Source: Urechidicola croceus | GTDB lineage: Bacteria > Bacteroidota > Bacteroidia > Flavobacteriales > Flavobacteriaceae | Assembly (NCBI GenBank): GCA_905181865.1 | Contig: CAJIZG010000005.1 | Coordinates: 350,705-414,704 of the forward strand | Length of the DNA stretch: 64,000 nt | Direction of reading: 5' to 3' | Shown here: positions 35,036 to 44,936 of the stretch, one piece after another | Numbering within the stretch: position 1 is the first letter of the stretch | Layout of the letters: every line of letters starts with the position of its first letter | Made by a program: the position numbers and the translations under genes | The notes under the pieces: generated by a model | Told to the model about the DNA's origin: nothing | What the model saw: only the letters and a program-made list of their open reading frames with translations | Databases searched by the model: none

Positions 35036-35374
35036 ATGGACATATATAAAATATGCATTCTAGTATCAAGTTTCTCTTTTTTTGCATATAGTATTTATTA
35101 TTTTAAATCGTTTAACATGAAAAGGGAATTTAAACGGTTTGGTTTAGAGAAATTTGGTCTGATAATAATTACCTTTCAATTTTTGGGAGCAACAGGTTTA
35201 ATAGTAGGACTCAAATTTAATCAGATTTTAACCATTTCATCTTTCGGTCTCGCATTACTGATGTTATTTGGCCTTATAGTAAGAATAAAATTAAAAGATG
35301 GTGTTTGGATTTCTTTACCAGCGTTTTTTTATATGATTTTAAATACTTATATCTTTTTGATGTCAATAAATTAG
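35036..35374 (+). CDS. DoxX-like four-helix membrane protein, second copy
   Basis: 112 residues, four hydrophobic helices (ILVSSFSFFAYSIYYF, LIIITFQFLGATGLIVGL, GLALLMLFGLIV, LPAFFYMILNTYIFLM), with FKRFGLEKFGLIIITFQFLG in the DoxX-like manner. Nine bases after the preceding related gene. No catalytic residues visible. Confidence 0.7.
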   Translation: MDIYKICILVSSFSFFAYSIYYFKSFNMKREFKRFGLEKFGLIIITFQFLGATGLIVGLKFNQILTISSFGLALLMLFGLIVRIKLKDGVWISLPAFFYMILNTYIFLMSIN

Positions 35375-35404
35375 CCTAAGATTTGAACTTTAACCTCCGG
35401 TTTC

Positions 35405-36694
35405 TTAATTCATAATTTCTTCAATTTCTTCAATTTCGAGTGGAATATCTTTCATCAAATTTATTGGCTCACCAACTTCTTGAACTACATAATCATCTTC
35501 AAGTCGAATCCCTAGATTTTCATCAGGAATATAAATTCCAGGTTCCACGGTAAATACCATTCCTGCTTTTATAGGATCTGTTAGTATTCCGTAATCATGG
35601 GTGTCTAATCCGATGTGATGGGAAGTGCCGTGCATAAAAAATTTTTTATAGGCGGGCCAGTCTGGGTTTTCATTTTTAATATCTTCTTTAGAAATTAATT
35701 CCAATCCGATTAGTTCTTCAGCCATTAGATTCCCAATTTTTTCGTGGTAATCGGAAATGATGGTTCCAGGAATCAACATTTTAGCAGCGGCTTTTTTAAT
35801 TCTTAAAACAGCATTGTAAACGTCTTTTTGTCTTTCTGAGAATTTTCCAGAAACAGGAACAGAACGAGTCATGTCACTTGAATAATTTCCATAAGCTGCT
35901 CCAACATCCATAAGAATAACCTCTCCTTCTTTACATTGGTGGTTATTTTCTATATAGTGAAGTATGTTTGCATTAAATCCACTAGCGATAATAGGAGTGT
36001 AGGCAAACCCATTGGCTCTATTTCTTATAAATTCGTAAAGGAAATCTGCTTCCAATTCATATTCCCATACTCCGGGTTTTGTTGATTTTAATGCACGTCT
36101 AAAGCCTTTATTGGTGATATCACATGCTTTTTGAATGAGTTCAATTTCTTCAGGTTCTTTTAGAGATCGTAATCGTTGTAATATAGGTTGACTTCGTACA
36201 TACGTGTGACCAGGATATTTATCTTTACACCATTTTACGAATCTTGCTTCTCGAGTTTCTGTTTCTGTATGAGCTCTGTAATATTCGTTTGTATTTATAT
36301 AAATATTGTCCGCTTGTGTCATTAATTCAAATAACACTTTTTCTAGATCTTGTAGCCAATAAACCGTATTAATTCCAGAAGTTTTCAACGCCCTTTCTTT
36401 AGATAATTTTTCTCCTTCCCAAATGGCAATGTGTTCGTTTGTTTCCTTTAAAAATAAAATTTCTTTGTGAGATTTCTTAGGAGCATCAGGAAATAGGATT
36501 AAAACACTTTCTTCTTGATCTACCCCACTTAAATAAAAGATATCACGATGTTGGGCAAAGGGTAAAGTACTATCTGCACTAATAGGATATATATCATTGG
36601 AATTGAAAACAGCTAATGATTTCGGCTTCAATTTAGAAATAAATTTCTTCCTGTTTTTAATAAAAAGGTTTGAGTCAATAGGTAGGTATTTCAT
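35405..36694 (-). CDS. pepP: Xaa-Pro aminopeptidase (aminopeptidase P family)
   Basis: Removes N-terminal residues before proline. Start set at the ATG at 36694 (MKYLPIDSNLFIKNR), giving 429 residues; the longer frame begins with 45 unlikely residues. N-terminal AMP_N domain (to about 170), then the pita-bread metallopeptidase with metal ligands in MDVGAAYGNYSSDMTRS (Asp pair), GTSHHIGLDTHD (His), FTVEPGIYI (Glu) and LGIRLEDDYVV (Glu). Transcribed away from sdh. Confidence 0.92.
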   Translation of the reverse strand: MKYLPIDSNLFIKNRKKFISKLKPKSLAVFNSNDIYPISADSTLPFAQHRDIFYLSGVDQEESVLILFPDAPKKSHKEILFLKETNEHIAIWEGEKLSKERALKTSGINTVYWLQDLEKVLFELMTQADNIYINTNEYYRAHTETETREARFVKWCKDKYPGHTYVRSQPILQRLRSLKEPEEIELIQKACDITNKGFRRALKSTKPGVWEYELEADFLYEFIRNRANGFAYTPIIASGFNANILHYIENNHQCKEGEVILMDVGAAYGNYSSDMTRSVPVSGKFSERQKDVYNAVLRIKKAAAKMLIPGTIISDYHEKIGNLMAEELIGLELISKEDIKNENPDWPAYKKFFMHGTSHHIGLDTHDYGILTDPIKAGMVFTVEPGIYIPDENLGIRLEDDYVVQEVGEPINLMKDIPLEIEEIEEIMN

Positions 36695-36885
36695 GATAGG
36701 TGCTAAATTTTTAATCTTCAAATTTATACAATTACAATGAATGATTTTTAAATTTTTGTACGGGGTATTTGAAATCATTCCAAATAATGCTGAAAGGCTT
36801 CTGGATAATGCAAATAATAAGTAAATCATTTTTTCATGGACGCACTAAATAGTATCTTTGCTAATCAAAATCAAAAACAATTAAA

Positions 36886-37557
36886 ATGAGCGGAATTTTA
36901 TCTTCGTCGATAGCGAAAAAGGTGTCAATGGCATTATCAGCTTTTTTCTTAATGTTTTTCCTTTTACAACACTTTGCAATAAATATTTTATCTGTTTTTA
37001 GTGGAAATCTTTTTAATCAAGTTTCTCACTTTATGGGTACGAATCCTCTGATTCAATATGTTTTGCAGCCGGTGTTAATTTTCGGAGTGGTTTTTCACTT
37101 CGTTATGGGATTCATTTTAGAAATTAAAAATAGAAAGGCGCAAGGCAAAAAGTATGCCAAAAACAACGGTGCTGCTAATTCTACATGGATGAGTAGAAAT
37201 ATGATTCTTTCTGGAATCGTAATTCTATTATTTGTACTGTTGCATTTTATCGATTTTTGGTTTCCAGAAATAAATACAAAATTTATTCAGGGCGATTGGT
37301 CTGGAATGCATGACGGAGAATTTAGGTACTTTCAAGAATTACAGCATAAATTCTTAAGTCCTTTAAGAGTTGGCGTATATTGTTTAGCGTTTGTCTTTTT
37401 ATCGCTGCATTTATTGCATGGGTTTAATTCGGCTTTCCAATCTGTTGGAGCAAACAATAAATATATAAAAGGATTGAGATCTTTTGGAAAATTGTATTCA
37501 ATACTAATTCCAGCAGGCTTTATTTTTATTGCAATCTTTCATCATTTTAATCATTAA
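36886..37557 (+). CDS. sdhC: Succinate dehydrogenase cytochrome b subunit
   Basis: 223-residue integral membrane anchor of complex II/fumarate reductase, B-type with a single polypeptide and about five helices. Heme-ligand histidines are in LLQHFAINIL, FGVVFHFVMGF, LLHFIDFWF and LSLHLLHGFNSAFQS. It starts the sdhCAB operon; a TATCTTTG -7 box at 36853-36860 lies 25 bases before the ATG. Confidence 0.95.
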   Translation: MSGILSSSIAKKVSMALSAFFLMFFLLQHFAINILSVFSGNLFNQVSHFMGTNPLIQYVLQPVLIFGVVFHFVMGFILEIKNRKAQGKKYAKNNGAANSTWMSRNMILSGIVILLFVLLHFIDFWFPEINTKFIQGDWSGMHDGEFRYFQELQHKFLSPLRVGVYCLAFVFLSLHLLHGFNSAFQSVGANNKYIKGLRSFGKLYSILIPAGFIFIAIFHHFNH

Positions 37558-37566
37558 AATAGAGGT

Positions 37567-39573
37567 ATGGCAACATTAAACTCAAGAGTACCTAAAAGCG
37601 ATAAAATCGCCGAAAAATGGTCAAAGCATAAAGAACATATCAACCTTGTAAATCCGGCAAATAAAAGAAATATCGATATCATTGTTGTCGGTACTGGTTT
37701 GGCAGGAGGCTCTGCATCGGCAACGCTGGCAGAATTGGGTTATAATGTAAAAGCATTTTGCTATCAAGATTCTCCGCGTAGAGCGCATTCAATTGCCGCA
37801 CAAGGAGGAATCAATGCAGCAAAGAACTATCAAGGTGATGGAGATTCAAACTATCGTTTGTTCTATGACACTGTAAAAGGGGGAGATTACCGTTCAAGAG
37901 AAGCAAACGTACATCGTTTGGCAGAGGTTTCGGGAAATATTATTGATCAATGTGTGGCACAGGGAGTTCCTTTTGCACGTGATTATGGCGGTTTGTTAGA
38001 TAACCGTTCTTTTGGAGGTGTATTGGTTTCAAGAACTTTTTATGCCAAAGGGCAAACCGGACAACAGTTATTATTAGGAGCATATTCTGCAATGAACCGT
38101 CAAATTGCTCGTGGTAAAATTACCATGCACAGCAGACATGAAATGTTGGATGTTGTAAAAGTTGATGGAAAAGCAAGAGGAATTATTGCACGTAATTTAA
38201 TTACTGGGGAGATAGAAAGACATTCGGCACATGCTGTTGTAATAGCAACTGGTGGTTACGGGAATGTGTATTTCTTATCTACCAATGCAATGGGTTCTAA
38301 TGCTACCGCAGCATGGAAGATTCATAAAAAAGGAGCGTATTTTGCAAACCCTTGTTATACTCAAATTCACCCAACGTGTATTCCACGTAGTGGAGATTAT
38401 CAGTCTAAGTTAACATTGATGTCAGAATCTTTGCGTAATGATGGCCGTATTTGGGTGCCGAAAAACTTGGATGATGTTAAAGCAATAAAAGAAGGTCTTA
38501 AAAAACCAACGGATCTTGTAGAAGAAGAAAGAGATTATTTCCTAGAGAGGCGTTACCCTGCATTTGGAAACTTAGTTCCACGTGATGTTGCTTCGAGAGC
38601 AGCGAAAGAACGCTGTGATGCTGGTTATGGGGTAAATGCCACAGGTGAAGCAGTGTATTTAGATTTCGCATCAGCGATTCAAAGATATGGTAAAGAGCAA
38701 GCCTTGATTCAGGGAGTTCAGAATCCATCAAACGAAAAGATTATTCAATTAGGGACCGGAATTATTGAGGCAAAATATGGAAACTTATTCCAGATGTACG
38801 AGAAGATTATAGATCAAAACCCATATGAAAGTCCAATGATGATTTATCCTGCTGTACATTATACAATGGGAGGAGTTTGGGTTGATTATAATTTAATGAC
38901 TACGGTTGAAGGGTTGTATTGCATTGGTGAAGCAAATTTCTCTGACCACGGAGCCAATAGACTTGGAGCTTCTGCATTGATGCAAGGATTGGCAGACGGG
39001 TACTTTGTCTTGCCATATACTATTGGAAATTATTTAGCCGACGATATTCGTACAGGTCCGATTCAAACGGATTCAAAAGAATTTGATGAAGCAGAAAAAT
39101 CGGTTAAAGAACAATTAGACTTTTTTATCAATAATAAAGGAACACATTCTGTAGATTATTACCATAAGAAATTAGGAAATATCATGTGGGAAAAATGTGG
39201 TATGTCTAGAAATAAGGAAGGTCTAGAAGGGGCTATTAAGGAACTACAAGAGGTTCGTAAAGATTTTTGGGAGAATGTAAAAGTTCCTGGAAGTTTGAAT
39301 GAATTTAATCAAGAATTAGAGAAAGCAGGTCGAGTTGCAGATTTTCTTGAATTAGGAGAGTTGTTTGCAAAAGACGCTTTGAATAGAGAAGAGTCTTGTG
39401 GAGGTCACTTTAGAGAAGAACACGTTACAGATGATGGTGAAGCGAAACGTGATGATAAGAATTTTGCTTATGTAGCAGCATGGGAATATACGGGAAAACC
39501 GAGTGATGCTATTTTACATAAAGAGGAACTGGAGTTTAAAGATATTGAGTTAAAAACTAGAAGTTATAAATAG
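37567..39573 (+). CDS. sdhA: Succinate dehydrogenase flavoprotein subunit
   Basis: 668 residues; catalytic subunit with covalently bound [42 protein letters not shown] (FAD-linked His in SIAAQGG), [12 protein letters not shown], the [15 protein letters not shown] active-site segment and [21 protein letters not shown]. Nine bases after sdhC and two before sdhB. Confidence 0.97.
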   Translation: MATLNSRVPKSDKIAEKWSKHKEHINLVNPANKRNIDIIVVGTGLAGGSASATLAELGYNVKAFCYQDSPRRAHSIAAQGGINAAKNYQGDGDSNYRLFYDTVKGGDYRSREANVHRLAEVSGNIIDQCVAQGVPFARDYGGLLDNRSFGGVLVSRTFYAKGQTGQQLLLGAYSAMNRQIARGKITMHSRHEMLDVVKVDGKARGIIARNLITGEIERHSAHAVVIATGGYGNVYFLSTNAMGSNATAAWKIHKKGAYFANPCYTQIHPTCIPRSGDYQSKLTLMSESLRNDGRIWVPKNLDDVKAIKEGLKKPTDLVEEERDYFLERRYPAFGNLVPRDVASRAAKERCDAGYGVNATGEAVYLDFASAIQRYGKEQALIQGVQNPSNEKIIQLGTGIIEAKYGNLFQMYEKIIDQNPYESPMMIYPAVHYTMGGVWVDYNLMTTVEGLYCIGEANFSDHGANRLGASALMQGLADGYFVLPYTIGNYLADDIRTGPIQTDSKEFDEAEKSVKEQLDFFINNKGTHSVDYYHKKLGNIMWEKCGMSRNKEGLEGAIKELQEVRKDFWENVKVPGSLNEFNQELEKAGRVADFLELGELFAKDALNREESCGGHFREEHVTDDGEAKRDDKNFAYVAAWEYTGKPSDAILHKEELEFKDIELKTRSYK

Positions 39574-39575
39574 GG

Positions 39576-40322
39576 ATGGATTTAACGTTAAAAATATGGC
39601 GTCAAAAAGACGCTAACGCTAAGGGAAAATTGGTAGACTATAAAGTAACTGATATTTCTGAGCACATGTCATTTTTAGAAATGATGGATGTGTTAAACGA
39701 ACAATTGGTAAATACAGGTGAAGAGCCTGTATCATTTGATCATGATTGTCGTGAAGGGATTTGCGGTATGTGTTCTATGTATATCAACGGAGAAGCACAT
39801 GGGCCAGATAAAGGAAATACCACATGTCAATTGCACATGCGTTCTTTTAAAGATGGAGACACAATTCATATAGAACCATTTAGAGCAGCTGCATTTCCAG
39901 TGATTAGAGATTTGGTTGTTGACAGATCAGCGTTTGACAGAATTCAGCAAGCAGGAGGGTATATTTCTGTAAATACATCTGGAAATACGCAAGATGCAAA
40001 TTCAATTCCAATTGGAAAAGCAGCTGCAGATGACGCTATGGATGCAGCAACTTGTATCGGTTGTGGTGCATGTGTTGCGACTTGTAAAAATTCTTCTGCA
40101 ATGTTATTTGTTGGGGCGAAGGTATCTCAGTATGCCTTGTTACCACAAGGTCAAGTTGAGGCGGCAGATCGTGTAATGGATATGGTGGCTCAAATGGATG
40201 CTGAAGGATTCGGAAACTGCACCAATACAGGAGCTTGCGAAGTAGAATGCCCAAAAGGAATTTCTTTAGAAAATATTGCTCGTATGAATAGAGAGTATTT
40301 AAAAGCATCTTCAAAAGGATAA
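39576..40322 (+). CDS. sdhB: Succinate dehydrogenase iron-sulfur subunit
   Basis: 248 residues. N-terminal 2Fe-2S ligands in [20 protein letters not shown] and CQLHM; C-terminal clusters in [15 protein letters not shown] and [15 protein letters not shown]. It closes the sdhCAB operon and ends in a strong hairpin. Confidence 0.96.
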   Translation: MDLTLKIWRQKDANAKGKLVDYKVTDISEHMSFLEMMDVLNEQLVNTGEEPVSFDHDCREGICGMCSMYINGEAHGPDKGNTTCQLHMRSFKDGDTIHIEPFRAAAFPVIRDLVVDRSAFDRIQQAGGYISVNTSGNTQDANSIPIGKAAADDAMDAATCIGCGACVATCKNSSAMLFVGAKVSQYALLPQGQVEAADRVMDMVAQMDAEGFGNCTNTGACEVECPKGISLENIARMNREYLKASSKG

Positions 40323-40365
40323 GGATAACTTGTAACAAGTAAATATCTATATCATAATTAATTTA

Positions 40366-40404
40366 GCAATCTCAATTCTTTAATAGTTTTGAGATTGTTT
40401 TGTT
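40366..40404 (+). terminator. Terminator of sdhCAB
   Basis: CAATCTCAA pairs with TTGAGATTG around an A/T-rich loop, followed by TTTTGTTT. 44 bases past the sdhB stop. Confidence 0.8.
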
Positions 40405-40406
40405 TA

Positions 40407-40557
40407 ATACCAATTTGATTATAAAATGTCGTATAAATAAATGGAATTATTTTTTGTTTGGATTATGCAAAAAATTTAAATATATCCATAGATACAGGTC
40501 TATTATTTAACGATATACAAGCGAAAAACAGACGCTATATTGTGATTAATTTGGTAT
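40407..40557. repeat. Palindromic intergenic element of about 150 bp
   Basis: Ends are imperfect inverted repeats: ATACCAATTTGATTATAA at the left and, read inward from the right, ATACCAAATTAATCACAATA, in all about 25 bases. The interior is A/T-rich and short on coding. Looks like a non-autonomous MITE or REP-like unit; elements with ATACCAATTT ends recur in flavobacterial genomes, as far as I recall. Confidence 0.55.
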
Positions 40558-40584
40558 CATACCTATTTAAATAAAAACGAAGTA

Positions 40585-42354
40585 ATGAAGCACCCAGATT
40601 TATTTTATAAAGAACAATTAGTAAAACACAATCTAAATGTAAAAAGGTCTAAGAAAAGCCTGATTCAATTCAGTTTAGTACGCCTCATTGTTTTTGTTGT
40701 TACCGGTTTTGGCATTTATTTTATGTTCGATCAAAGTCGAGTTGCAATTATTTTTGGGGTTGTTGGGGCCGTCATTTTTCTTTTGTTATTAAAAAAGTAT
40801 GGGAAGGTTAAACATGAAGAGGAATTATCGAAAGCCCTAGTTCAGATTAATACCGAAGAAATAAATATTGCCTCAGGCTATTTTCATAATAGAGAACCTG
40901 GTTTAAAATATCAAGATCCAAAGCATTTTTATAGTTTAGATATTGATTTGTTTGGGGAAGGATCTTTTTTTCAATACATCAATCGTACACATATTAATGA
41001 AGGTTCTCAGGCATTGGCGAACGTATTAACGGCTAATTCTATTAAGGATATTGCTGAACGACAGGAAGTAATTAAAGAATTAGTTTTAGTTCCAGAATGG
41101 ATGCAAACTTTTTCTGGAATAGCAAGCTTAATTAAAATAGAAACTAGGGTTGATGTAATTTTAAATTGGTTAAAAGACTACCAAGTATTTACACCAAAAA
41201 TAATGAGGTGGTTGCCATTGCTTTTTACAAGTGTTTCGGCAGTACTATTTGGACTTAATTTTGCAGAAATTATAACAGGGTTTCCCGTAATTATTTGGAT
41301 GTTTATAGGATTGATTATCATAGGAATCTATCTTAATAAGATTTCGAAATTAGCGGCTAATTCAAACAAGATAAAAGATACTTTTAGGCAATATTCGTTG
41401 TTGTTGCATCAAATTGAAAGCAAAGAATTTACTTCGGATATTTTAATAGAAAAGCAGCGAAAAATAAGGTCAGAAGGAGTAAAGGCTTCACTTATTTTTA
41501 GGGAGTTCTCTAAATATTTAGATGCTCTAGACAATCGTAATAATATATTTTTTGCCATTGTAGGAAACGGGTTTTTATTGTGGGATTTAAAACAGAGTTA
41601 TAAAATAGAGCAATGGATTCTAAAGTATAATGCAAAAGTAAAAGATTGGTTCGAGGTCATTTCATTTTTTGAGGCTTACAACTCCTTGGGAAATTTTACT
41701 TTTAATCATCCAGAATATATTTTCCCTAAAATAGAGGAAAGTAATACCGTAATAAAAGCTACAAATTTAGGCCACCCATTGGTAGATAAGAATAATAGGG
41801 TAGATAATGATTTGATGATTAACCATCAGGAATTCTTTATCGTTACTGGCGCAAATATGGCAGGGAAAAGCACTTTTTTAAGGACAGTTTCGATGTATAT
41901 TGTAATGGCAAATGTTGGATTGCCAGTTTGTGCTAAAGAGAGTTGCTATTCTCCGGTAAAATTAATTACAAGCATGCGTACTGCAGATTCATTGACTGAT
42001 GATAGTTCTTATTTCTTTTCGGAGTTAACGCGCTTAAAATTAATTGTAGACGCTATTGAAAAAGAATCTTACTTTATTGTATTAGATGAAATTTTAAAAG
42101 GAACGAACAGTACAGATAAGGCAATTGGCTCTAGAAAATTTGTCGAAAAATTAGTGGCTTTAAATACAACTGGAATCATTGCAACGCATGATTTGAGTTT
42201 GTGTGAAATTGAAAGTGAATTAGAAGAAGTAAAAAACTATTATTTCGATGCCGAAATTATTAATGACGAGTTGTATTTTGATTATACTTTTAAAAATGGA
42301 ATTTGTAAAAATAGGAACGCCTCTTTTTTATTGAAAAAGATGGAGATAATTTAG
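40585..42354 (+). CDS. MutS-like ATPase with membrane segments
   Basis: 589 residues. N-terminal hydrophobic pair (LVRLIVFVVTGFGIYFMF; VAIIFGVVGAVIFLLLL) and a second pair at about 210-250 (LLFTSVSAVLFGLNFA; GFPVIIWMFIGLIIIGIYL). The rest is the MutS core and ATPase: Walker A TGANMAGKSTFLRT, TADSLTDDSSYFFSEL, Walker B FIVLDEILKGTNSTDKA and IATHDLSLCEIE. The mismatch-recognition Phe-x-Glu domain is missing, so this is not classical MutS but the membrane-anchored branch. Role unknown. Confidence 0.87.
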   Translation: MKHPDLFYKEQLVKHNLNVKRSKKSLIQFSLVRLIVFVVTGFGIYFMFDQSRVAIIFGVVGAVIFLLLLKKYGKVKHEEELSKALVQINTEEINIASGYFHNREPGLKYQDPKHFYSLDIDLFGEGSFFQYINRTHINEGSQALANVLTANSIKDIAERQEVIKELVLVPEWMQTFSGIASLIKIETRVDVILNWLKDYQVFTPKIMRWLPLLFTSVSAVLFGLNFAEIITGFPVIIWMFIGLIIIGIYLNKISKLAANSNKIKDTFRQYSLLLHQIESKEFTSDILIEKQRKIRSEGVKASLIFREFSKYLDALDNRNNIFFAIVGNGFLLWDLKQSYKIEQWILKYNAKVKDWFEVISFFEAYNSLGNFTFNHPEYIFPKIEESNTVIKATNLGHPLVDKNNRVDNDLMINHQEFFIVTGANMAGKSTFLRTVSMYIVMANVGLPVCAKESCYSPVKLITSMRTADSLTDDSSYFFSELTRLKLIVDAIEKESYFIVLDEILKGTNSTDKAIGSRKFVEKLVALNTTGIIATHDLSLCEIESELEEVKNYYFDAEIINDELYFDYTFKNGICKNRNASFLLKKMEII

Positions 42355-42371
42355 TTGATATCATTTTAAGG

Positions 42372-42824
42372 TTAAGTAGATTTAGGCGCCCAACTTTTTT
42401 TGTTTTTCCAATATTGCATTAAGATAAACGTGCAAATCATAGAGGAGGCGACACCTTCAATAAATAGGGCGAAAGCCATTAGAGGTGGAGTAAGAGAAGT
42501 TCCCCATAAAGAGGAGTTTTCTAAAACTTGAATAAAGGAAGGTTCAATATAATATAAGTAAACTGTTAGTGCAATACAAACCATTATTACAGATACAAAC
42601 GAAGTGAAAAACCCAATAAATAGATTATGCAAATACATAGAATTTTCTTGAGTTTTTCTATTTTGTTTAATGGCCGTATTCACACCCCAAAAAACAAATG
42701 CAAAATTTAATATTCTCAATTCTGTAAATTCATCTAATCCGATCAACTTCATTAAAAAGAAGAAGAGAACAATGCCTAAAAATATTTTAACAGCATTGTT
42801 AATTACAATTTTTTCCACTGACAT
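42372..42824 (-). CDS. Four-helix membrane protein (DUF4199-like)
   Basis: 150 residues with four hydrophobic stretches (NNAVKIFLGIVLFFFLM, LRILNFAFVFWGVNTAI, FFTSFVSVIMVCIALTV, LMAFALFIEGVASSMIC). The size and layout resemble DUF4199 proteins, but the family call is tentative. It is transcribed alone, convergent with the MutS-like gene. Confidence 0.6.
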   Translation of the reverse strand: MSVEKIVINNAVKIFLGIVLFFFLMKLIGLDEFTELRILNFAFVFWGVNTAIKQNRKTQENSMYLHNLFIGFFTSFVSVIMVCIALTVYLYYIEPSFIQVLENSSLWGTSLTPPLMAFALFIEGVASSMICTFILMQYWKNKKSWAPKST

Positions 42825-42971
42825 AACCCAAAATTCTAAGTAAGTATGTTAAAGTTACTAATAATAAATGACTTAGGTATTGTTGATGGTGAAAATCGCG
42901 AATAAGGATATCTTATTTGAATTAATTGTAACATTATTTTTCTTAGTATCTTTATATGCAAAAACCGAGAG

Positions 42972-44117
42972 ATGCAGCATACTTCTAAACTTCCTAATAT
43001 AAAGACAACGATTTTTACTGTTATGAGTGACTTGGCGCAAAAGCATCAAGCGATTAACTTATCTCAAGGCTTTCCTAATTTTGAATGTAACTCTGAACTT
43101 CGAGAATTGGTAACTAAGGCCATGGCAGATGGTTTTAATCAATACGCTCCAATGCCGGGTGTTTTTGAATTAAGAAATGAAGTTTCGAAAAAGATAGAAC
43201 GACTGTATGATGCGTATTACCATCCAGAAAATGAAATTACAATTACAGCTGGTGCCACCCAAGCCATTTTTACGGCCATTTCCACATTTGTATACGCCTA
43301 TGATGAGGTGATAGTTTTTAAACCCGCATTTGATTGTTATGAACCTGCAATTGAGTTAAGCGGAGGGAATGTTATTCCGATACAACTAAAAGCGCCAGAA
43401 TTTGATGTTGATTGGATTGAGGTTGAAAGGAATGTTACAACTAAAACGAAGATGATTATTATTAATACGCCCCACAATCCAACAGGACGTATTTTTAATG
43501 AGAAAGACCTATTTGAATTACAGAGAATAACAGACGGGACTAATATTATTGTTTTAAGTGATGAAGTATATGAACACATTATTTTTGACGGACTCAAACA
43601 TCAAAGTGTTTGTAAATTCCAGGGTCTTAAATCACGCAGTATAATAGCGACTTCTTTTGGAAAAACATTTCACGTTACTGGATGGAAAATTGGTTATTGT
43701 TGCGCCCCAAAAGAGTTAATGGATGAATTCAGAAAAGTACATCAGTTCAACGTGTTTTGTGTACATCAACCTTCGCAAATTGCTTTTACGGAATATTTAA
43801 AAGAACCAAAGCATTATTTACGATTGAATGATTTCTATCAGCAAAAAAGAGATTTGTTTTTAGATTTAATTGGTGATACACCTTTTAAATTTATTCCAAG
43901 TCAAGGCACCTATTTTCAAAATTTAGATTATAGCGAGATTACAGATGAAAATGATGTAGATTTCTCAATTAGATTGGTTTCGGATTATGGTTTGGCAAGC
44001 ATACCTTTATCAGAGTTTAATGTGGATAATCTTGATTTTAAAACGTTGCGCTTTTGTTTTGCTAAAAATGATGAGACCTTAAAGAGAGCAGCAGAAATTT
44101 TAAATAAAATTAAGTAG
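42972..44117 (+). CDS. Aminotransferase of the methionine/glutamine type
   Basis: 381-residue PLP enzyme of class I. PLP Lys in SFGKTFHVTGWKIGY, NPTGRIFNEKDL, IVLSDEVYEHIIFDG and SQGTYFQNLDYS are visible. It resembles YbdL and kynurenine/glutamine transaminase K types, which make methionine from its oxo-acid using glutamine. The next gene is a nitrilase-type amidase, the pairing of the glutamine transaminase/omega-amidase route, so a role in methionine salvage is likely. Confidence 0.9.
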   Translation: MQHTSKLPNIKTTIFTVMSDLAQKHQAINLSQGFPNFECNSELRELVTKAMADGFNQYAPMPGVFELRNEVSKKIERLYDAYYHPENEITITAGATQAIFTAISTFVYAYDEVIVFKPAFDCYEPAIELSGGNVIPIQLKAPEFDVDWIEVERNVTTKTKMIIINTPHNPTGRIFNEKDLFELQRITDGTNIIVLSDEVYEHIIFDGLKHQSVCKFQGLKSRSIIATSFGKTFHVTGWKIGYCCAPKELMDEFRKVHQFNVFCVHQPSQIAFTEYLKEPKHYLRLNDFYQQKRDLFLDLIGDTPFKFIPSQGTYFQNLDYSEITDENDVDFSIRLVSDYGLASIPLSEFNVDNLDFKTLRFCFAKNDETLKRAAEILNKIK

Positions 44118-44126
44118 TTTTATAAG

Positions 44127-44909
44127 ATGCAAGAATTATTAAAAATAGCATGTTTACAAGTTGATATTCAATGGGAAAATCCCGTTGAAAATTTAAAATA
44201 CTATGCAGAATCGATTGAGAAGTTAATTTCGGAGGTTCATTTAGTAATCCTGCCAGAAATGTTTTCTACAGGATTTTCAATACAACCAGAGAACTGTGCA
44301 GAAACCATGGATGGGTTAAGCGTTTCATGGATGAAGGAAATTGCTCTTAAAAGGAATTTGGCAGTTATGGGTTCGTTAGTAATTATTGAAAATAATAATT
44401 ACTACAATAGACTGGTTTTTGTAAATCTAAGAGGTGAATTGGAATACTATGATAAACGGCATTTGTTCACCTTAGCGGGAGAAGATCAAGTTTATACTTC
44501 CGGAAATGAAAAGATAATTATAGAATATTTGGGCTGGAAAATTCGTCCTTTAATTTGTTATGATTTACGTTTCCCCGTGTGGTCTAGAAATAATGATGAC
44601 TATGATTTGCTTGTGTATATAGCAAATTGGCCGAAACCAAGAATTATAGCTTGGGATACTTTGTTAAGGGCTAGAGCTATTGAGAATTTGAGTTATGTAA
44701 TAGGTGTAAATAGAGTCGGTTCTGACGCTAATAATTTAGAATATATTGGCCATACGCAAATAATTAATCCTCTTGGTGAGGTGATAAATTCTTCTATTGA
44801 GAGGCAAATTTGTATTGTAGAAACTTCAATAAATAAAACTACACTACTAGAAATTCGAGAAAAATTTCAATTTTCAAACGACAAAGACTCATTTTCTTTT
44901 GATAAATGA
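44127..44909 (+). CDS. Nitrilase-family omega-amidase
   Basis: 260 residues of the carbon-nitrogen hydrolase fold with Glu in LPEMFSTGFS, Lys in YDKRHLF and Cys in LICYDLRFPVW; the RARAIENLSYVIGVNR and GHTQIINPLGEVI segments are typical. It would hydrolyse 2-oxoglutaramate produced by the neighbouring transaminase nine bases upstream. A 13-base inverted repeat covers its final codons and stop region (44882-44916). Confidence 0.9.
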   Translation: MQELLKIACLQVDIQWENPVENLKYYAESIEKLISEVHLVILPEMFSTGFSIQPENCAETMDGLSVSWMKEIALKRNLAVMGSLVIIENNNYYNRLVFVNLRGELEYYDKRHLFTLAGEDQVYTSGNEKIIIEYLGWKIRPLICYDLRFPVWSRNNDDYDLLVYIANWPKPRIIAWDTLLRARAIENLSYVIGVNRVGSDANNLEYIGHTQIINPLGEVINSSIERQICIVETSINKTTLLEIREKFQFSNDKDSFSFDK

Positions 44910-44936
44910 GTCTTTGCCATATGTATAAATAATGTT

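Noticed and set aside
44882..44916. The 13-base inverted repeat over the amidase stop as a terminator
   Set aside because: The stem is perfect, but no T-run follows on either strand; it may be only a weak two-way end signal, so it is not listed as a feature.
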